64,000 nucleotides of DNA from Gnetum montanum. Taxonomy: Eukaryota; Streptophyta; Gnetopsida; Gnetales; Gnetaceae. Both the position numbers and the translations under genes were made by a program. The stretch's first letter is position 1, and every line of letters starts with the position of its first letter. The stretch spans positions 381,036-445,035 of the forward strand of contig MNCI01001868.1 in the NCBI GenBank assembly GCA_015680685.1. Direction: 5' to 3'. Positions 33,156 to 45,240 of this stretch are shown one piece after another. The notes below the pieces were generated by a model. It was not told the origin of the DNA. It saw nothing but the letters and a program-made list of their open reading frames with translations, and did not search any database.

Positions 33156-34290
33156 TTATTGAATGTTAACCAATTGCTTTTTATTCAAGCTGTCAAGTTT
33201 GTAGATCAACATGGCCCTAGAGGAAAAGGTTTGATCAATTATATAAGGTTCCTCCCACAACGTTTGGAATTTTTTCTTTTGGGGTATATGTGTGGGGTTG
33301 TAGTAAAGAATATTATCTCCTGGTTGAACTTTTACTTTCTTGATTCTAAGGTCATGACGTTGCTTGCTGAATGCCTTGTTTACCTCATTCAAGGATAGGG
33401 CTACTAATCAATTTTTATCTAGCACATTTAGATTGATTAGTCTTTCTTTCTATGCTAGAATTAGGTCAAGGTTTATATCATATGCCGTTGAGAGTGTATA
33501 GAGCTTGGATTGAATCAAGAGCATTGGAAGTTTTCCGTACACTAATTCATAGGGAGAATAGCCAATAGGAAGTTTCCAAGTTGAACGGTAAACCCAAAGA
33601 GCATTGTTAAGCTTTGTACTCCAATCCTTCCTATATTTGCTAATGGTTCACATTAGTATTTTTGTAATCTCCTAGTTGGCTGCCTCTGCTTGACCATTGG
33701 CTTAGGGGTGGTAAGGTATTGTTAATTTATGTTCTACCCCCAAGCATTGCATTAATTTTCTAAATGTGGCACCTGTGAAATAAGTTCCATTATGAGAAAT
33801 TAGTGAATGTGGCATCTAAAACCTATCCATGATACTTTGTTGTATGAATTTAGTAGCAATGGATGATGTACAATCAGTAATAGCTAATGCTTTTGCCCAT
33901 TTTGTGTAGTAGTCAACTGCTACTATAATATATGCCTTTCCATTGAACATGGATGTGGTGGGACCCATGAAGTCAATGCCCCATATGTCAAAAGGTTCTA
34001 GTGGTTGAATTCACTATTGAGGACCTTCCATATGAGCGATCATCCCCTTATCTTGTTGACAACATTTACAAGACTTAACGAACTAGTGGGCATCCCTAAA
34101 GATTGTAGGCCAATAGTATCTTGCCATTAGGATTTTTATGGTCATGCATCTTCCCTTGCGTAGTGGCCTCCGCAAGATCCTTTGTGAGCATCTTGGAGAA
34201 TGTGTAGTTGATCTTTGTCAAGGACACACCAACGGATCATGCCATTAACACACGTCTTATAAAGGTGTCCATTGATTTCCATGAAGTATT
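33156..34290 (-). pseudogene. Element B integrase and pol C-terminus
   Basis: It is homologous to the integrase of C and F. The catalytic Glu is kept in NGQAEAAN. The C-terminal block is FSKQRHDLRIKKVKVQPGDN and FQTLWEEPYIIDQTF. Stops interrupt the frame, including the residue after AAN. The 3' end contains the shared GGCTAGCCATCTCCCCCACA motif near 33040. Confidence 0.75.
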
Positions 34291-35685
34291 TGACCTAATG
34301 AAGAAATTGTTGCTTCTTGCTAAAATCCAAGTCTTGTGGCATCTCTTGAGTGAGAAGGTAGGGAAGGATGTCATTATACCATGTTGCTTTTGTAGACATT
34401 TGTTCACTTATTACTCCTATAAAGAGGAGTTCGTCTGAAAAATGATCAGAGAGTAGGCTCTCCTTCTCTTTATTATCCCATCTTAAGTGAGAGAGGTGGT
34501 TAGTGACCACATTCTCAATTCCTTTTTGATTTACCATAGTAAGATCAAATTCTTGCAAGATCACAAGCCACCATATGACACGAGGTCTCACCATTGGCTT
34601 ATTCATGAAGAAGTGGATTGCACTATGGTTTGTATGTACAAATACTTTGTAACCAAGCACATAGTGTCTAAACTTTTCTAGCACATACACCACTCCATTA
34701 GTTCTTTTTCTATGATGGTGTAGTTTAACTATGCTCCCACAATGCTTTGACTCACACAATGGATATAATATGGGCATTTATTATTGTCCATCTACATGAG
34801 CATTTCTCCCAAAGCATAGTTGGATGCATTCGTCATGATATGGAAAGGTGTGAACTAGTCTGGTGCTCATAGGATTAGTGTTTCTATGAGTTTCTCCTTT
34901 AATTATTGGAATGCATGTTCACATTCCTTGGTCCAGATAAAAGGTGCATCTTTCTTTGTAAGCTTTACCAATGGCTTTGCGATCTTAGAGAAATTCTCTA
35001 TAAATCATCGGTAGTAGCCAATGTGTCCAAGGAATGACTGAACATCTTTAATGGTCTTTGGTTGGCATGTTATTCCTTAGATGACCCTTATCTTTTTTGG
35101 ATCTACCTCAATCCATTTTTTATGAAATTCGATGTCCTAGCACAATGCCTTGGAACATGACATGGTTCTTTTGCCAGTTGAGCCATAGGTTTGTTTCCAT
35201 ACATCTTTTTAGTACTTGCTCAAGTTAGTCCAAGGCTTGCTCAAAGGTAGCTCCATAGATAGAGAAGTCATCCATGAAGACTTCAACACCACTACCAATT
35301 TTTCATTTAAAGATACTAAGGACCAAGCTTTGAAATGTTGTAGGGGTGTTGCATAGGCCAAATGGCATGTTACAATATGCAAAAGTCCCCTAAGGACTCG
35401 TGAATGTTGTCTTGGCCTGAACTTTGAGTGTAATTTAGATTTGGTTATAGCCACTATAATTGTCCAAGAAGCCATAATAACAATGCCTAGATATGGTGTC
35501 TAACACTTGATCTACAAATGGCAAAGAAAAGTGATATTTAAATGTTACCATAGTCAATAGCCTAAAGTTGATGCAAACCCACCATCTGCCATCCTTCTTT
35601 AGTACAATTATGAGTGGACTAACCCACTCACTATCCATAATTGGATAGATGAATCCCACCTTGAGAAGTTGCTCTATTTCCTCCT
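34291..35685 (-). pseudogene. Element B reverse transcriptase and RNase H, 3' part
   Basis: RT carries FIYPIMDSEWVSPLIIVLKK, FKYHFSLPFVDQVLDT and FLDNYSGYNQI, with FMDD at 35267-35278. RNase H has YKVFVHTNHSAIHFFMNKPM and VVTNHLSHLRWDNKEK. The N-terminal start of RT lies beyond element E (44297 upward). Confidence 0.8.
35681..35685. repeat. Target site duplication of element E, left copy
   Basis: CTCCT directly precedes TGATGAG of the E 5' LTR. The same five bases follow the E 3' LTR at 44292-44296. Five bases is the usual duplication for Ty3/gypsy integrase. Confidence 0.85.
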
Positions 35686-36480
35686 TGATGAGTTGTTAGA
35701 AGTGATATTAAGGCTCTGATATCACAGATCTAATGTTGGGGATCCGATATCAGGGTTAGTAGGCGATGTCAGATATCCAATGTCATTTCTACCATTCTTG
35801 CCTATAAATATCACATAGGGGAGGTCGATAGATATAGATAGAGTTAGATTTTTCCAATTTTAGTTTAAGTATATGCCCATACTGTGATGTTTATGGTTGC
35901 ATGGCATCCTTATTCGAGTGCAATGTACTTGGGCACATTACATGTTTGGCAATAAAGATCGAGATTATTTACTTCATTGCAGCATTCACTTTACATTTGT
36001 GATTTCCTTAGATTAAAATTTTAATGTCTTTATTTATTATGGTTTCCAACTAATGTTATTTATGCTCCCTTTCATTAAGTGGAATGAGTATGACCAATTG
36101 CGAACACATAAGTGTATTGTCTAGTAACCCAATAGTGATTAGCGTTTGGTAATCCCAGTGGCAACTACGTGAAGCCCAAGGTGCGTATGGAAAATCGGGT
36201 TCGGATACTCATTTTCTTAGGTTAATATAGGATTTATTTCATTAACTCTTTATTATCATTCTATAGTAGGAGTAGTGTTAAAACATTACATCATACGCCT
36301 CATTTCGGACTAGACCATATGTGACAATGTTTCCACTAGTTCGACGTGGAAAGAAAATGAACAATGAAGAACAATAACTATCTTAGAACTCACAATTAGC
36401 CCATGCATGGAGTTCAACTAGATCACGCATACATGCTCATATTCGTATGGTTGAGAGTAGGGGTATCTCGCCACTCATCA
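35686..36480 (+). mobile_element. Element E 5' LTR
   Basis: The 795-bp LTR has perfect 7-bp inverted ends TGATGAG..CTCATCA. A GATATC-rich tract fills the first 110 bp. TATAAATA lies at 35813-35820. Similarity to the 3' LTR is high but clearly below that of the D pair; I estimate 12% divergence by eye. Confidence 0.9.
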
Positions 36481-36481
36481 T

Positions 36482-36500
36482 GGGTGCCATTGCCGTGGAT
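36482..36500 (+). promoter_or_regulatory. Element E primer binding site, tRNA-Asp type
   Basis: GGGTGCCATTGCCGTGGAT starts one base after the LTR and matches TGGCGCCGTTGCCGGGGAT at 15 of 19 positions. Confidence 0.7.
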
Positions 36501-36602
36501 GGTGCTAATTATCTAAGATAGTTATATCATACAACTTAGTTGTAGGTATTTCCACACTCTATCTTTTAACAAGGAGTAACAAGTCACACATGCATCTCCA
36601 AC

Positions 36603-38765
36603 ATGTCTCATGCACACTACATTAGTGATTTATTTGGTGGTGAAACTATTCACTAGTGAATCAATGTTATATATAGCGACACAGAAGGGAGTGATCATCC
36701 TAGATGTAATGATAGACACTAAAGAATGCAATGCTCATATCATCATCACAACTACCTATAGGGTTATCAGACTCATGCAACTCAACATCCATACATGGAG
36801 ATGTCTAATGAAGAAAGTGAACCCTTTTTATCAACTCAAAGCTTAGAGAACATTCAAGAGGCTGTTAGAATCCCCAAAAAGCATCAACGGGATAGTCATA
36901 TCAAATGAATCAAAATGGAGTATATCCCTAGGTTTAGAGGAGCCTATAATTCCAATCTACAATAGTATTTGAAAGCCTTCCATGATGCATGTACCTTACA
37001 AAACATTGACAACATGTGGTAGAAGCTAAAATTGTTCCCCCAGATACTCGTCGATCAAGCTACTGGGTGGTATTAGTCATTGAAACCTAATTCTATTAAG
37101 CATTGGTCCACGATGTTAGAATTATTCAATGACAAGTACCAAAATTATGCTAGAGTGTCCTAGTTATGGAAACAGATCCAGGAATGGAAAAAAATAGAAT
37201 ATGAGCCCTTGGATTTGGCCCTAGACCATTATTACTCTTTATTGCATAAATGTCCAAGCCATGGCTTCTCCTAGGAAGAACAACTTCACCACATCATAGA
37301 TGGGCTTCAAACTCAAACACGGGACACCCTTGGAACATATGCTAAGGGCCAAATATACAAATTAGAAGGCCATCATATTTTAAGGCTAATTCAATGGGTT
37401 GCTAAAGAATAAGGGGAGTTGTGTAAACAACAAAGTTTGGAAAACCACCAACAAGAATTAATGTTTGTAACAAAAATGGTCACTGACTAGGATAAGGTAA
37501 CTTTCCACAAGGAGATGTCCCAACCTCCCTTACCAATACAACAAATGATTGATGAATTCCATGCAAGGTTTGAATAGGATGTCTACATGGCTTTAGGATA
37601 GTGCTTCGTCATACACCAAGCCTACTAAAGTGAGTGTGGCATAACATAGTCTCAGTGAAGAATCTCAACATAAAGGAACTAATCACGAAACAAGTGAGAT
37701 GAAAGGCCAATAGGAAAAACACACTGTTGTTGACAACAAGGTAGATAACTTCATTTCAAACATGGATGAGGAATGTGACCTTTGCCTTTATGATCATCCA
37801 AAGGGCTGATGCCTGATATTGTCACATCTACAAGAGCATTGGACTTCTGTGTTAAATCTGAAGTTCTTATGCTAGCACAAACCTAGAAGAATACCTTTCC
37901 ATCCACATGGTTATGGTCCATCCTATACCAACATGGGTAGGGACCATCCTTAGCCTTATGGCCAACCTCAACCATAGTGGCAACCACCATAGTCGTGGGG
38001 GAGACAATCACCCACTTGGTAGCTATATCACCATCCATACTCATGTGAGTACTATGTTCAATAGCCTATTTTGCTGACAAGTTCCCATTCATCTTCTTCT
38101 TCTTCATTGCACGCATACCACCCACCACAACACCATTGCTATGTGTCATCTCCTATGTCATTACACTACATGCCATGTATTCTCCGTCATCTTTCCCAAG
38201 CTCTCATGTTTTTTTCCTTCACACATCATCATCCATTCTGAAGGGTTTAGTACAAAATCCTTTACAGCCACAAGTGGCTACTTGTGCAGTGACTGTGCAT
38301 ACCAATGATCAATCAAATGGAAACCCTTTATGGCCACACAAATGTCCCTTCTTTAGGACGATTCGCACCAAAAAACGTAAAGGCCAAATATCACCCACTA
38401 TATCTACTACTCATGTGCAAGGGCAACCTAGTGATGTGTCCCTTCCTTTAGATCTACCACCTTCTGTACATACACCAAAGTCACCTGTTGTTTCTATTTC
38501 TATTTTGACCACTACCATGGATTCCAATTTTATGTTGGGACAACAAAATCCATGCATGCCATTGAGCTGTCATGACCTCAGTTGGATGATAGGAACATTT
38601 CAAGCTACCCCATCTTCCACACTAGCATACCAACCCAACCCTTATGCAATGTATGTGACACCACCAGGAAGCATGCCCTATACCACATATCCACAATGCA
38701 TGGACCCTTTTGCTAGTTCGTATCGCCCTTCAATGCATAGTCCTTGGGGCTATCTTCCTTTCTAA
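36603..38765 (+). pseudogene. Element E gag
   Basis: The frame starts at ATG 36603 and keeps one register for about 720 codons with many stops. Landmarks are YLKAFHDACTLQNIDNMW, LFNDKYQNYARVS, EYEPLDLALDHYYSLLHKC and LIQWVAKE. A zinc-knuckle-like CDLCLYDHPKG follows (Cys then lost to a stop), with ILSHLQEHW. The tail is rich in Pro, Ser and Tyr and ends SPWGYLPF. The knuckle type matches element D and differs from the QYxHPKGCC form of B, C and F, so D and E form their own gag subfamily. Confidence 0.8.
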
Positions 38766-38879
38766 CCATGAACTAATCCTTCTTTTTCTTTTGTTTTGTT
38801 TTGTTATATTTTTGTTTTTGGTTTTTGTTTTTCTTTGATTTATTTTTTTTACCATTCCTAAATGTTCTCGATCAATAAG

Positions 38880-39880
38880 TGAGTTTTACTTTGGTCCACT
38901 TAGGGTGGGGATTTGTTTCTATGTGGTTTCCATCATAAATGTTCAACTATGTGAATGGTGAGTCCACATCATCCATCCATCCACTTAATTCTATGATTTT
39001 CCTCTATTTTGGAAGGATGGATCCCTGTTTTGTAATCAAACTATAATGAATCTATGGCTTAGTATCCTCCACCTTGAAGAAGGATTCAAAGGAATTGAAA
39101 AGGATGTGACTTAAAGGGGATTTAATACACTTGTATTGGTTTATTCTCTTGAACGCATGGATGTTGTCATCAGTTTTCTGCCATTCCACCATTGAACACT
39201 ACCAGGAATTTGAACTCGTCAAATACATCTTTGCATGGTGTGGTTCCCATTCAAGAAAAAAAACAAGAAGAAAAAGCAAAGAAAAAGAAAGAAAATTATG
39301 GAAATTCAAAGCACATCCCTTAGACAAAATCATAAAGTATGGACTACAAGCACTGGTTATGGAACTAGAAAGACATGTACCCATGCCTAAAGGTTCCCTC
39401 TAACTAAGGTCCTCCTGCACTTCTTGGTACTCTTTTCTTTTTTTTGGTGGGATGGTGGTTGATCTATGAGAACACCCATGTTGCCTAAGAGGATGGATTG
39501 GTTAGGTGTGTTGATGAAAGGTCACTAGATGTGGTTTTTTTTGGTCTAGATTTGGGATGGTTGTTGTCAAGTCACCTTAACCACTAAACACATAAGGTGC
39601 TTCACATGACCTCCATATTGGGAGTCCATTCTGTGTTCTCTCTTTCCACCGTGCTTTCCATTGCTCACCTTATTGTTCACTATGTTTTCATTTATCATTT
39701 GGGCGTACATAGTCATCATTCTCTACTAATGGTGGTGTATTTTTTATTTGTGTAATCTTGTGTGACAGGTATCAATCGCATTCAATGCCTTAGGTGCCTA
39801 TGGACACCTTCTAGCGTAGTTATGCAAGGGCATCATGGGCATGCACGTACTTTGGGGAGGATCCACTTGTGTAACTCTTG
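38880..39880 (+). other. Element E 3' module shared with autonomous elements
   Basis: It is non-coding and homologous to the 3' untranslated module of C and F. Examples are CTTTGCATGGTGTGGTTC at 39229 (also on the minus strand near 24925) and the core TACTTTGGGGAGGATCCACT at 39849. In C and F this module follows pol; here it follows gag directly, with T-rich sequence between. Confidence 0.7.
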
Positions 39881-40879
39881 TGTCTTTTACTTTTTTTTCA
39901 ATACCACTTGATTTATGCAACTTCCACTGTGCCTTAATGCCTATCATCCCACCTTTTCCTAACTATATACCCTCTTCACTTTTGTGCATTATTCCTTTCC
40001 CTAGCATTCTCCTAACGTGATTCCCAGGTTCCTAATGTTTTGGTACCTCCAACTCTTTTATTCCTACCCTCAAATTGTTCTCCCTTTGTCAAATCGTTGA
40101 TTGAGCATTTTTTTGGGCACTCCGACATTGGGGCCATAAAATCTATAAATACGACACTTACCTGCAATTCCAATTTCATTTTTGCATCCCAATGCAAGGG
40201 GAGTTTTTGCCAATTTTTTCTCTCTGGTGCTTTAAGCTCTACATGTCCTTCGTCCACATGCTATATCCCGCTCGTTCTCACTTCATTTTTCATGCCATTT
40301 GTGCCTATTTGTCCTCAAAGTGTTCATCTCAGTCANNNNNNNNNNNNNNNNNNNNNNNNNNNNNNNNNNNNNNNNNNNNNNNNNNNNNNNNNNNNACGTC
40401 ACATTTCTTCTTCGAAAATCACTATCACCTGAAAGATATTTTGAAGGTAAACAATGAATACACTAAGTTAAATCAAAGCTAAATGAGTAAATAAACATTG
40501 CCCACCATGCCAAAGATAATTTTTACATATCCCTAAGTGCCTTAACTATCTTATTAGACCATTTTGAAAAAAAAAAGTAAGTAAGGCCTTAACTCTACAA
40601 TCTAACATGGCTATAACATACACTGAAGGTTGACTAAGGTATAGATGAGTAACGTGATCAATACAAGGGTCCCTTAGTAACCTAATGTTTTGTGGCCCCC
40701 AAATGAGAAACGCAAGGTGATCCATCATAGAGATTGATCAAACACCCTTGGGGAAGCCAAGGTCAAACTAGCGAATAAGGGCCACCAATTTAGTAGGAGG
40801 CATAGTCATTCAACATCCATCAAGAAGCCCCTATAGAAGTCCTTGCCGAAGCTCAATCTGTGTAAGCAGAGGTAGCACC
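39881..40879. other. Element E spacer with assembly gap
   Basis: No supported gene lies between the 3' module and ORFX. It includes 60 Ns at 40336-40395, so any exon or repeat there is unknown. A short CTATAAATACG at 40142 resembles a TATA box and could serve ORFX transcription, which is speculative. Confidence 0.4.
40336..40395. other. Assembly gap of 60 Ns
   Basis: The run of N lies inside element E between its 3' module and ORFX. True length and content are unknown. Confidence 0.95.
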
Positions 40880-43349
40880 TCAAAAGGACTCATGTTGTCA
40901 CCAGAATGCCTTGCTACCATTCAGGCATGTCCCACGTTGGCCTTGGTCATTGTGGAAATGAACTTTGGGCCATTCATGGAGTTCACCCCTCAGTTAGTGA
41001 GGACACAATTGCAAGCATCTCCATTTTGGCCAATTTTTTCTAAAAATGTAGAATCGTACCTTGGGAAGATATATTCTTTTTGGCATGGTAGAGAAGAAGG
41101 TACCGCAGTAAGAATTGGTGGGGTCATAGTATCTTATTCTATCAAGGAAATTGCTAAATCCCTAAGTTTGTTAAATGTTGGAGTGTGACTGCCGGTTCTA
41201 GCAACCCGACCTGATCTGGAGAGTCGTAACCTATGGTTGAAACGTTCTTTTGATGATAAGAATAAGTCATACAATGGACTAAGCCTGGAAGAGCATACCT
41301 ATTTTAAAATTGGGACATATCATTTGTTCCCAACAAAGGGGCTCAATCGTCTGTCCACTTATGCAGCTCGAGGATGTGCTGCATTATGGGCAAATTTCAA
41401 GCCAACATTCCCCAACTATACTTCATGGAGATCGAGTAGTGGTTTGAAGAGGTGAAGATGGGGAATCTTACTTTTTCATTCCCCTATCTAATCTGGAAAC
41501 TATGTCAACATGCTAGAATACTTGGTGATACCAATGATGTATCTCGCAAAGCTCCAAAAACTTCTTTTGTGGAACTACTCAAACCAGCACCTTCGAGAAA
41601 AGATCTTGGAGAGGAGGAAGAACAGGAAGAGGATCAACCAAAGTAGGGATACATCACCCAACTAGAGCAACAAATCAAATAGCTTAAGCACTAGTTGGTG
41701 TAGGCCAACTAGCAATAGGAAGCAAGACCCAGCCATAGACTACAGTCTGAACAACCGCTGTAGTCATCTCAACTAGCTCAGCAACAGTTGCCAACTTATG
41801 ATTATAGGCCTGCACTTAGCCATCTTTGGCGGATCTCAAACCTCATGAGCTAGGGAACACTTGATGAGTCAAGCCTCTTTCGAGTTCTTGATCATGCATT
41901 CTAGCCCATGGTGTCTGCTAATCCTGCCATAGGGCAGGTTTCACTCCAGTCCCAACGAGAAGCCCAATGGTCACAACAGATCTCTGGGAATGTCACATCA
42001 TTTCAAGTAATGCTCGAAACTGGTGAAGAGGCTACAGTGGTAGTCATGCAACACTAGGATGTGGTAGGTGCAAAGGATGTTATCAAGGACCACATTAAAG
42101 AATCCTTTCACATCCCTGTTATATCACCAACAAATCTCATAGGTGCATAGGATGCACAAACATTGGTTAGTTCCACCATGACTTTGGCTGAACATGAGGA
42201 TGTGTTGGAAAAACTACTGTAGACAGGGCAGGTAATGACCTACTTGTTCAACATCCCTAGTGATGTCACTATAGCACAATTCAAATTAATTTCAACCAAA
42301 GGAAAACTTGTCATCGTCCAGCACAGGGTCGAGCATGCAGAGGTAGAAGATGAAAGGCTTCATCAAGAGCTCGCAACCATAAAGGTAGAAATGTGGGATC
42401 CATCTTCATTGATCCGACTTGAGACAATTGAGGCTTTCTCAGATGATAGAAGAGAATAAAAAGGAATTTATTAGAAGAAAGTGTCCACTAGTTAAGAGAG
42501 TAGTTGGTGTAGGTCAACCATGACATGAGTTGCCTCACCTAAGAAAATAAAACCCTCTCTATGGAGGAGGTACGCACTCTCCGATAAAAGTTGATCATTG
42601 AAATAAGCGCATGGTAGAACGAGGCCAAAAAGCATGAGTGCCTCAAGGAGCACTTTCGTGACTAGATGGGCATGTACAAAGAAGTCATTAGAAAAGAAAT
42701 CCAAATGGCAAAGGGCCATATAGATTCTTTTGTGGACCAACAATTAGATTGGACAAACATCTTGGATACTTATGCCCTTGCTCACCAAGCAAAGTTTAAA
42801 AGTTAGGACCTATAGATTGCTAATCTAAAAGAGTACATGGAGCTGGCCAATCTTCAATATGCCAACTTGGCCATGTTGATACCAGGGTGCCCATGCAATG
42901 AGCTTGAGAGGAAGGAAGCCACCACATATGCATTGTATGAAAAGGATGTTTTTGATTGCAAAGTAGCTCTTGAAAAGCTAGTGGTCACAACTGTAGAATT
43001 GGAGGTAGTTAAGGCGAGCTACTGTGGATAGAAAGATGTAGTTGCAGACCTGGCCAGACACTCTGTTGATTATCAAGAGTTAAGAGATAAGGCCAAGACA
43101 TTTGAAGAGGAGAGACAATAGTTTGCAGCATGGTATGTAAAAGCTAATCAAATGTTTCTACAGCTACTGTGCCCGTGGGATGTGCTAGTTTCCTTACACA
43201 TCAAATTGTTTGCATGGATTGTGCATGATCCTAGAATACAGGAGGAGAAATTTCAATCGCTACAACATCATCACAAGCCTTCAAAACTAGGAGATAAAGG
43301 CAAAGGCAAGGAGATTGTGGAAGCGCCATCACCTCTTGGCATAACATAG
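40880..43349 (+). pseudogene. ORFX of element E, unknown protein
   Basis: I do not recognise it with confidence. It begins near LMLSPECLATIQACPTLALV, continues VRIGGVIVSYSIKEIAKSL and TYFKIGTYHLFPTKGLNRLS, then an acidic linker EEEEQEEDQ. A long Gln/Glu-rich, coiled-coil-like stretch follows, with a C-terminus LQLLCPWDVLVSLHI..VHDPRIQEE. At least two frameshifts (near 41450 and between 42000 and 42840) and many stops interrupt it. The segment VRIGGVIVSYS..IAKSL vaguely recalls the plant transposon-associated domain found in some Athila elements. Its C-terminal 60 residues recur in element D at the same place before the PPT, which argues that ORFX belongs to the family. Confidence 0.6.
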
Positions 43350-43470
43350 TGACTCTATCATTCTTATTTTTGTTCTTACTTCTAATTCTTGTAATGATTA
43401 TCTTGTCAGTTAATAATCCCATACCTTTCACCATTTTGTACGAAACTTGAGGATACGTTTTCATTCAATT

Positions 43471-43479
43471 GTGGGGGTA
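43471..43479 (+). promoter_or_regulatory. Element E polypurine tract
   Basis: GTGGGGGTA directly precedes the 3' LTR start TGATGAG. Elements D (TGAGGGTA) and F (TGGGGGTA) have the same short tract, which primes plus-strand DNA. Confidence 0.75.
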
Positions 43480-44291
43480 TGATGAGTCGTTAGAAGTGAT
43501 ATTGGGGCTTCGATATCATGGATCTGATATCGAGGATCCAATATTGGGGTCAGTAGGCGATGTCGGATATCCGATGTTGTTTCTGCCATTCTCGCCTATA
43601 AATAGCACATAGGGGAGATTGATAGATATAGATAGAGTTAGTTAAAGTTTTCCAATTTTAGTTCAAGTGTATTCCCCTAGTGTGATGTTTATGATTGCAC
43701 GATATCCTTATTCGAGTGCAATGTACTTGGGAACATTACATGTTTGGCAGTAAAGATCGAGATCATTTACATCATTGTAGCATCCACTTTACATTTGTGA
43801 TTTCCTTAGATTAAAATTTTATTGTCTTTAGCTATTGTGGTTTCCAACTAATGTTATTTATACTTCCCGTCATTAAATGGAATGAGTATGATCAATTGCG
43901 AACACATAAGCATATTTTCTGGTAACCCAGTAGAAATTAGCGTTTGGTAATCCTAGCAGCAACTATGTGAAGCCCAAGGTGCGTATAGACAATTAGGTTC
44001 AGATACTCATCGCCTTAGGTTAATATAGGATTTATTTCATACCCTTAGTTAATCAACTCTTTATTATTGTTCTATAGTAGGAGTAGTGCTAAAACATTAC
44101 ATCATACACCTCACTTCGAACTAAATCATACGTGACAATGCTTCCACTAGTCCAACATGGGAAGACAACAAACAACTAAGCACAATAACTATCTTAGAAC
44201 TCACAATTATCCCATCCATGGAATTCGATTGGATCACACGTACATGCTTATATTCGTATGGTTGGACGTAGGGGTACCTTGCCGCTCATCT
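43480..44291 (+). mobile_element. Element E 3' LTR
   Basis: The 812-bp copy is homologous to 35686-36480 throughout, with TATAAATA at 43597-43604. Its terminal CTCATCA has become CTCATCT. The GATATC tract is present but has drifted (GATATCGAGG, CCAATATTGG). Confidence 0.9.
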
Positions 44292-44296
44292 CTCCT
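44292..44296. repeat. Target site duplication of element E, right copy
   Basis: CTCCT follows the E 3' LTR and leads back into element B RT sequence (TTGATGATTTGCTTTAATTT on the plus strand). Confidence 0.85.
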
Positions 44297-45240
44297 TGAT
44301 GATTTGCTTTAATTTGGAGTTCAATTGCCTCTACAATTGCCTTCTAGGCTTAATGGCTAGGTTGTTGTAGATGTAATGTTAGCATATCCTTGGATTGATT
44401 CCTGTTAGTTCTAGATATGACCAAGCAAAGGATATTGACCATTTGTTCATCACTTTCAACAACTTTTCTTTTTGTTCAGGAGCAAGCTTGGCATTAATTA
44501 TGATCAGTTTACCATTCTTCAAAAGTGCATACTCCATACTGGTTGGTAAAGGTTTTAGTTCTAAGGGCTCTTCTTAAAGTGATTACAGATTTCCAACACT
44601 CCCCAACAGGTATCATCATCTTCATCAAAGAGTTGGAAATGGACTTGTGCAATTTTGCCCATGCCTTCCACATATGCACAAGTTAGGCTCTCATTTGGCT
44701 CCATGCATATTGTACTACTATTTTAATTAGCCATTAGCCACTAGGTGCCCTCCTGCTTTGTGGCTGCTGTGTACAGACACCTTTGAATATTGATCTTTTG
44801 CACACACTAGTTGCATGCCTTAATGTATGTACTCTTGACTGACTAGATCTTTTGCATGCAATTGCACCTATTATCATTGTACATTATGTATGGAATACAC
44901 TTCTTCTCAATTTTTCCTAGCTCATTTTCCTTTGATATTTCTAAAGATAGGTCTCTTATACCCATTCTTATGTCAACTGTGCTGAACCAAGCTCTTTCCA
45001 TGATGATGGGAAAGTCATTTTTATAGTTGTACACCTTGATTATCAAAAAATCAGCAGTGTAGGACCACCCACAAATTGTGGTCACAATGTCCTCTACTAA
45101 GCTCAAAGGAAAAATAATTGAATGATTTGCTAATTCTAGATGGATGTTGCTATTCTTAAGAGGGGGTAGGTTCCAAGTCTTGTACATGTCATGGGAGATG
45201 AGATTCACTTTGAAACCAGAGTTAAGAAGAGCCTTGCATG
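44297..45240 (-). pseudogene. Element B protease and linker to RT
   Basis: Protease block VNLISHDMYKTWNLPPLKNS and DFPIIMERAWFSTVDIRMGI. The active-site Asp is replaced: the motif reads NSG (AAC at 45221-45223) where C has DSG, a GAC/GAT to AAC change that should abolish cleavage. The linker toward RT is degraded and contains stops. Confidence 0.75.

Larger units (their letters stand above)
32671..35685 (-). mobile_element. Element B, 3' half (integrase, RNase H, RT)
   Basis: This is the lower part of an Athila-like element split by element E at 35686. It ends at 32671 where C is inserted in its 3' untranslated region. Reading across the E insertion with one copy of CTCCT removed, the RT frame resumes in register (KQIIKEEIEQLLKVGFIYP). 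Its 3' LTR is not in the window. Confidence 0.85.
35686..44291 (+). mobile_element. Element E: gag-only, pol-less Athila-like retrotransposon
   Basis: This 8.6-kb element has both LTRs, a primer site, gag, a 3' module homologous to the autonomous elements, ORFX, a polypurine tract and target duplications. No protease, RT, RNase H or integrase sequence is present anywhere inside. It is inserted in the RT gene of B in the opposite orientation. A 60-N gap lies at 40336-40395. It must depend on pol proteins made by related elements. Confidence 0.85.

Noticed and set aside
38136-38765. Independent 209-codon gene
   Set aside because: It is in the same frame as the element E gag and forms its Pro/Ser/Tyr-rich C-terminal end.
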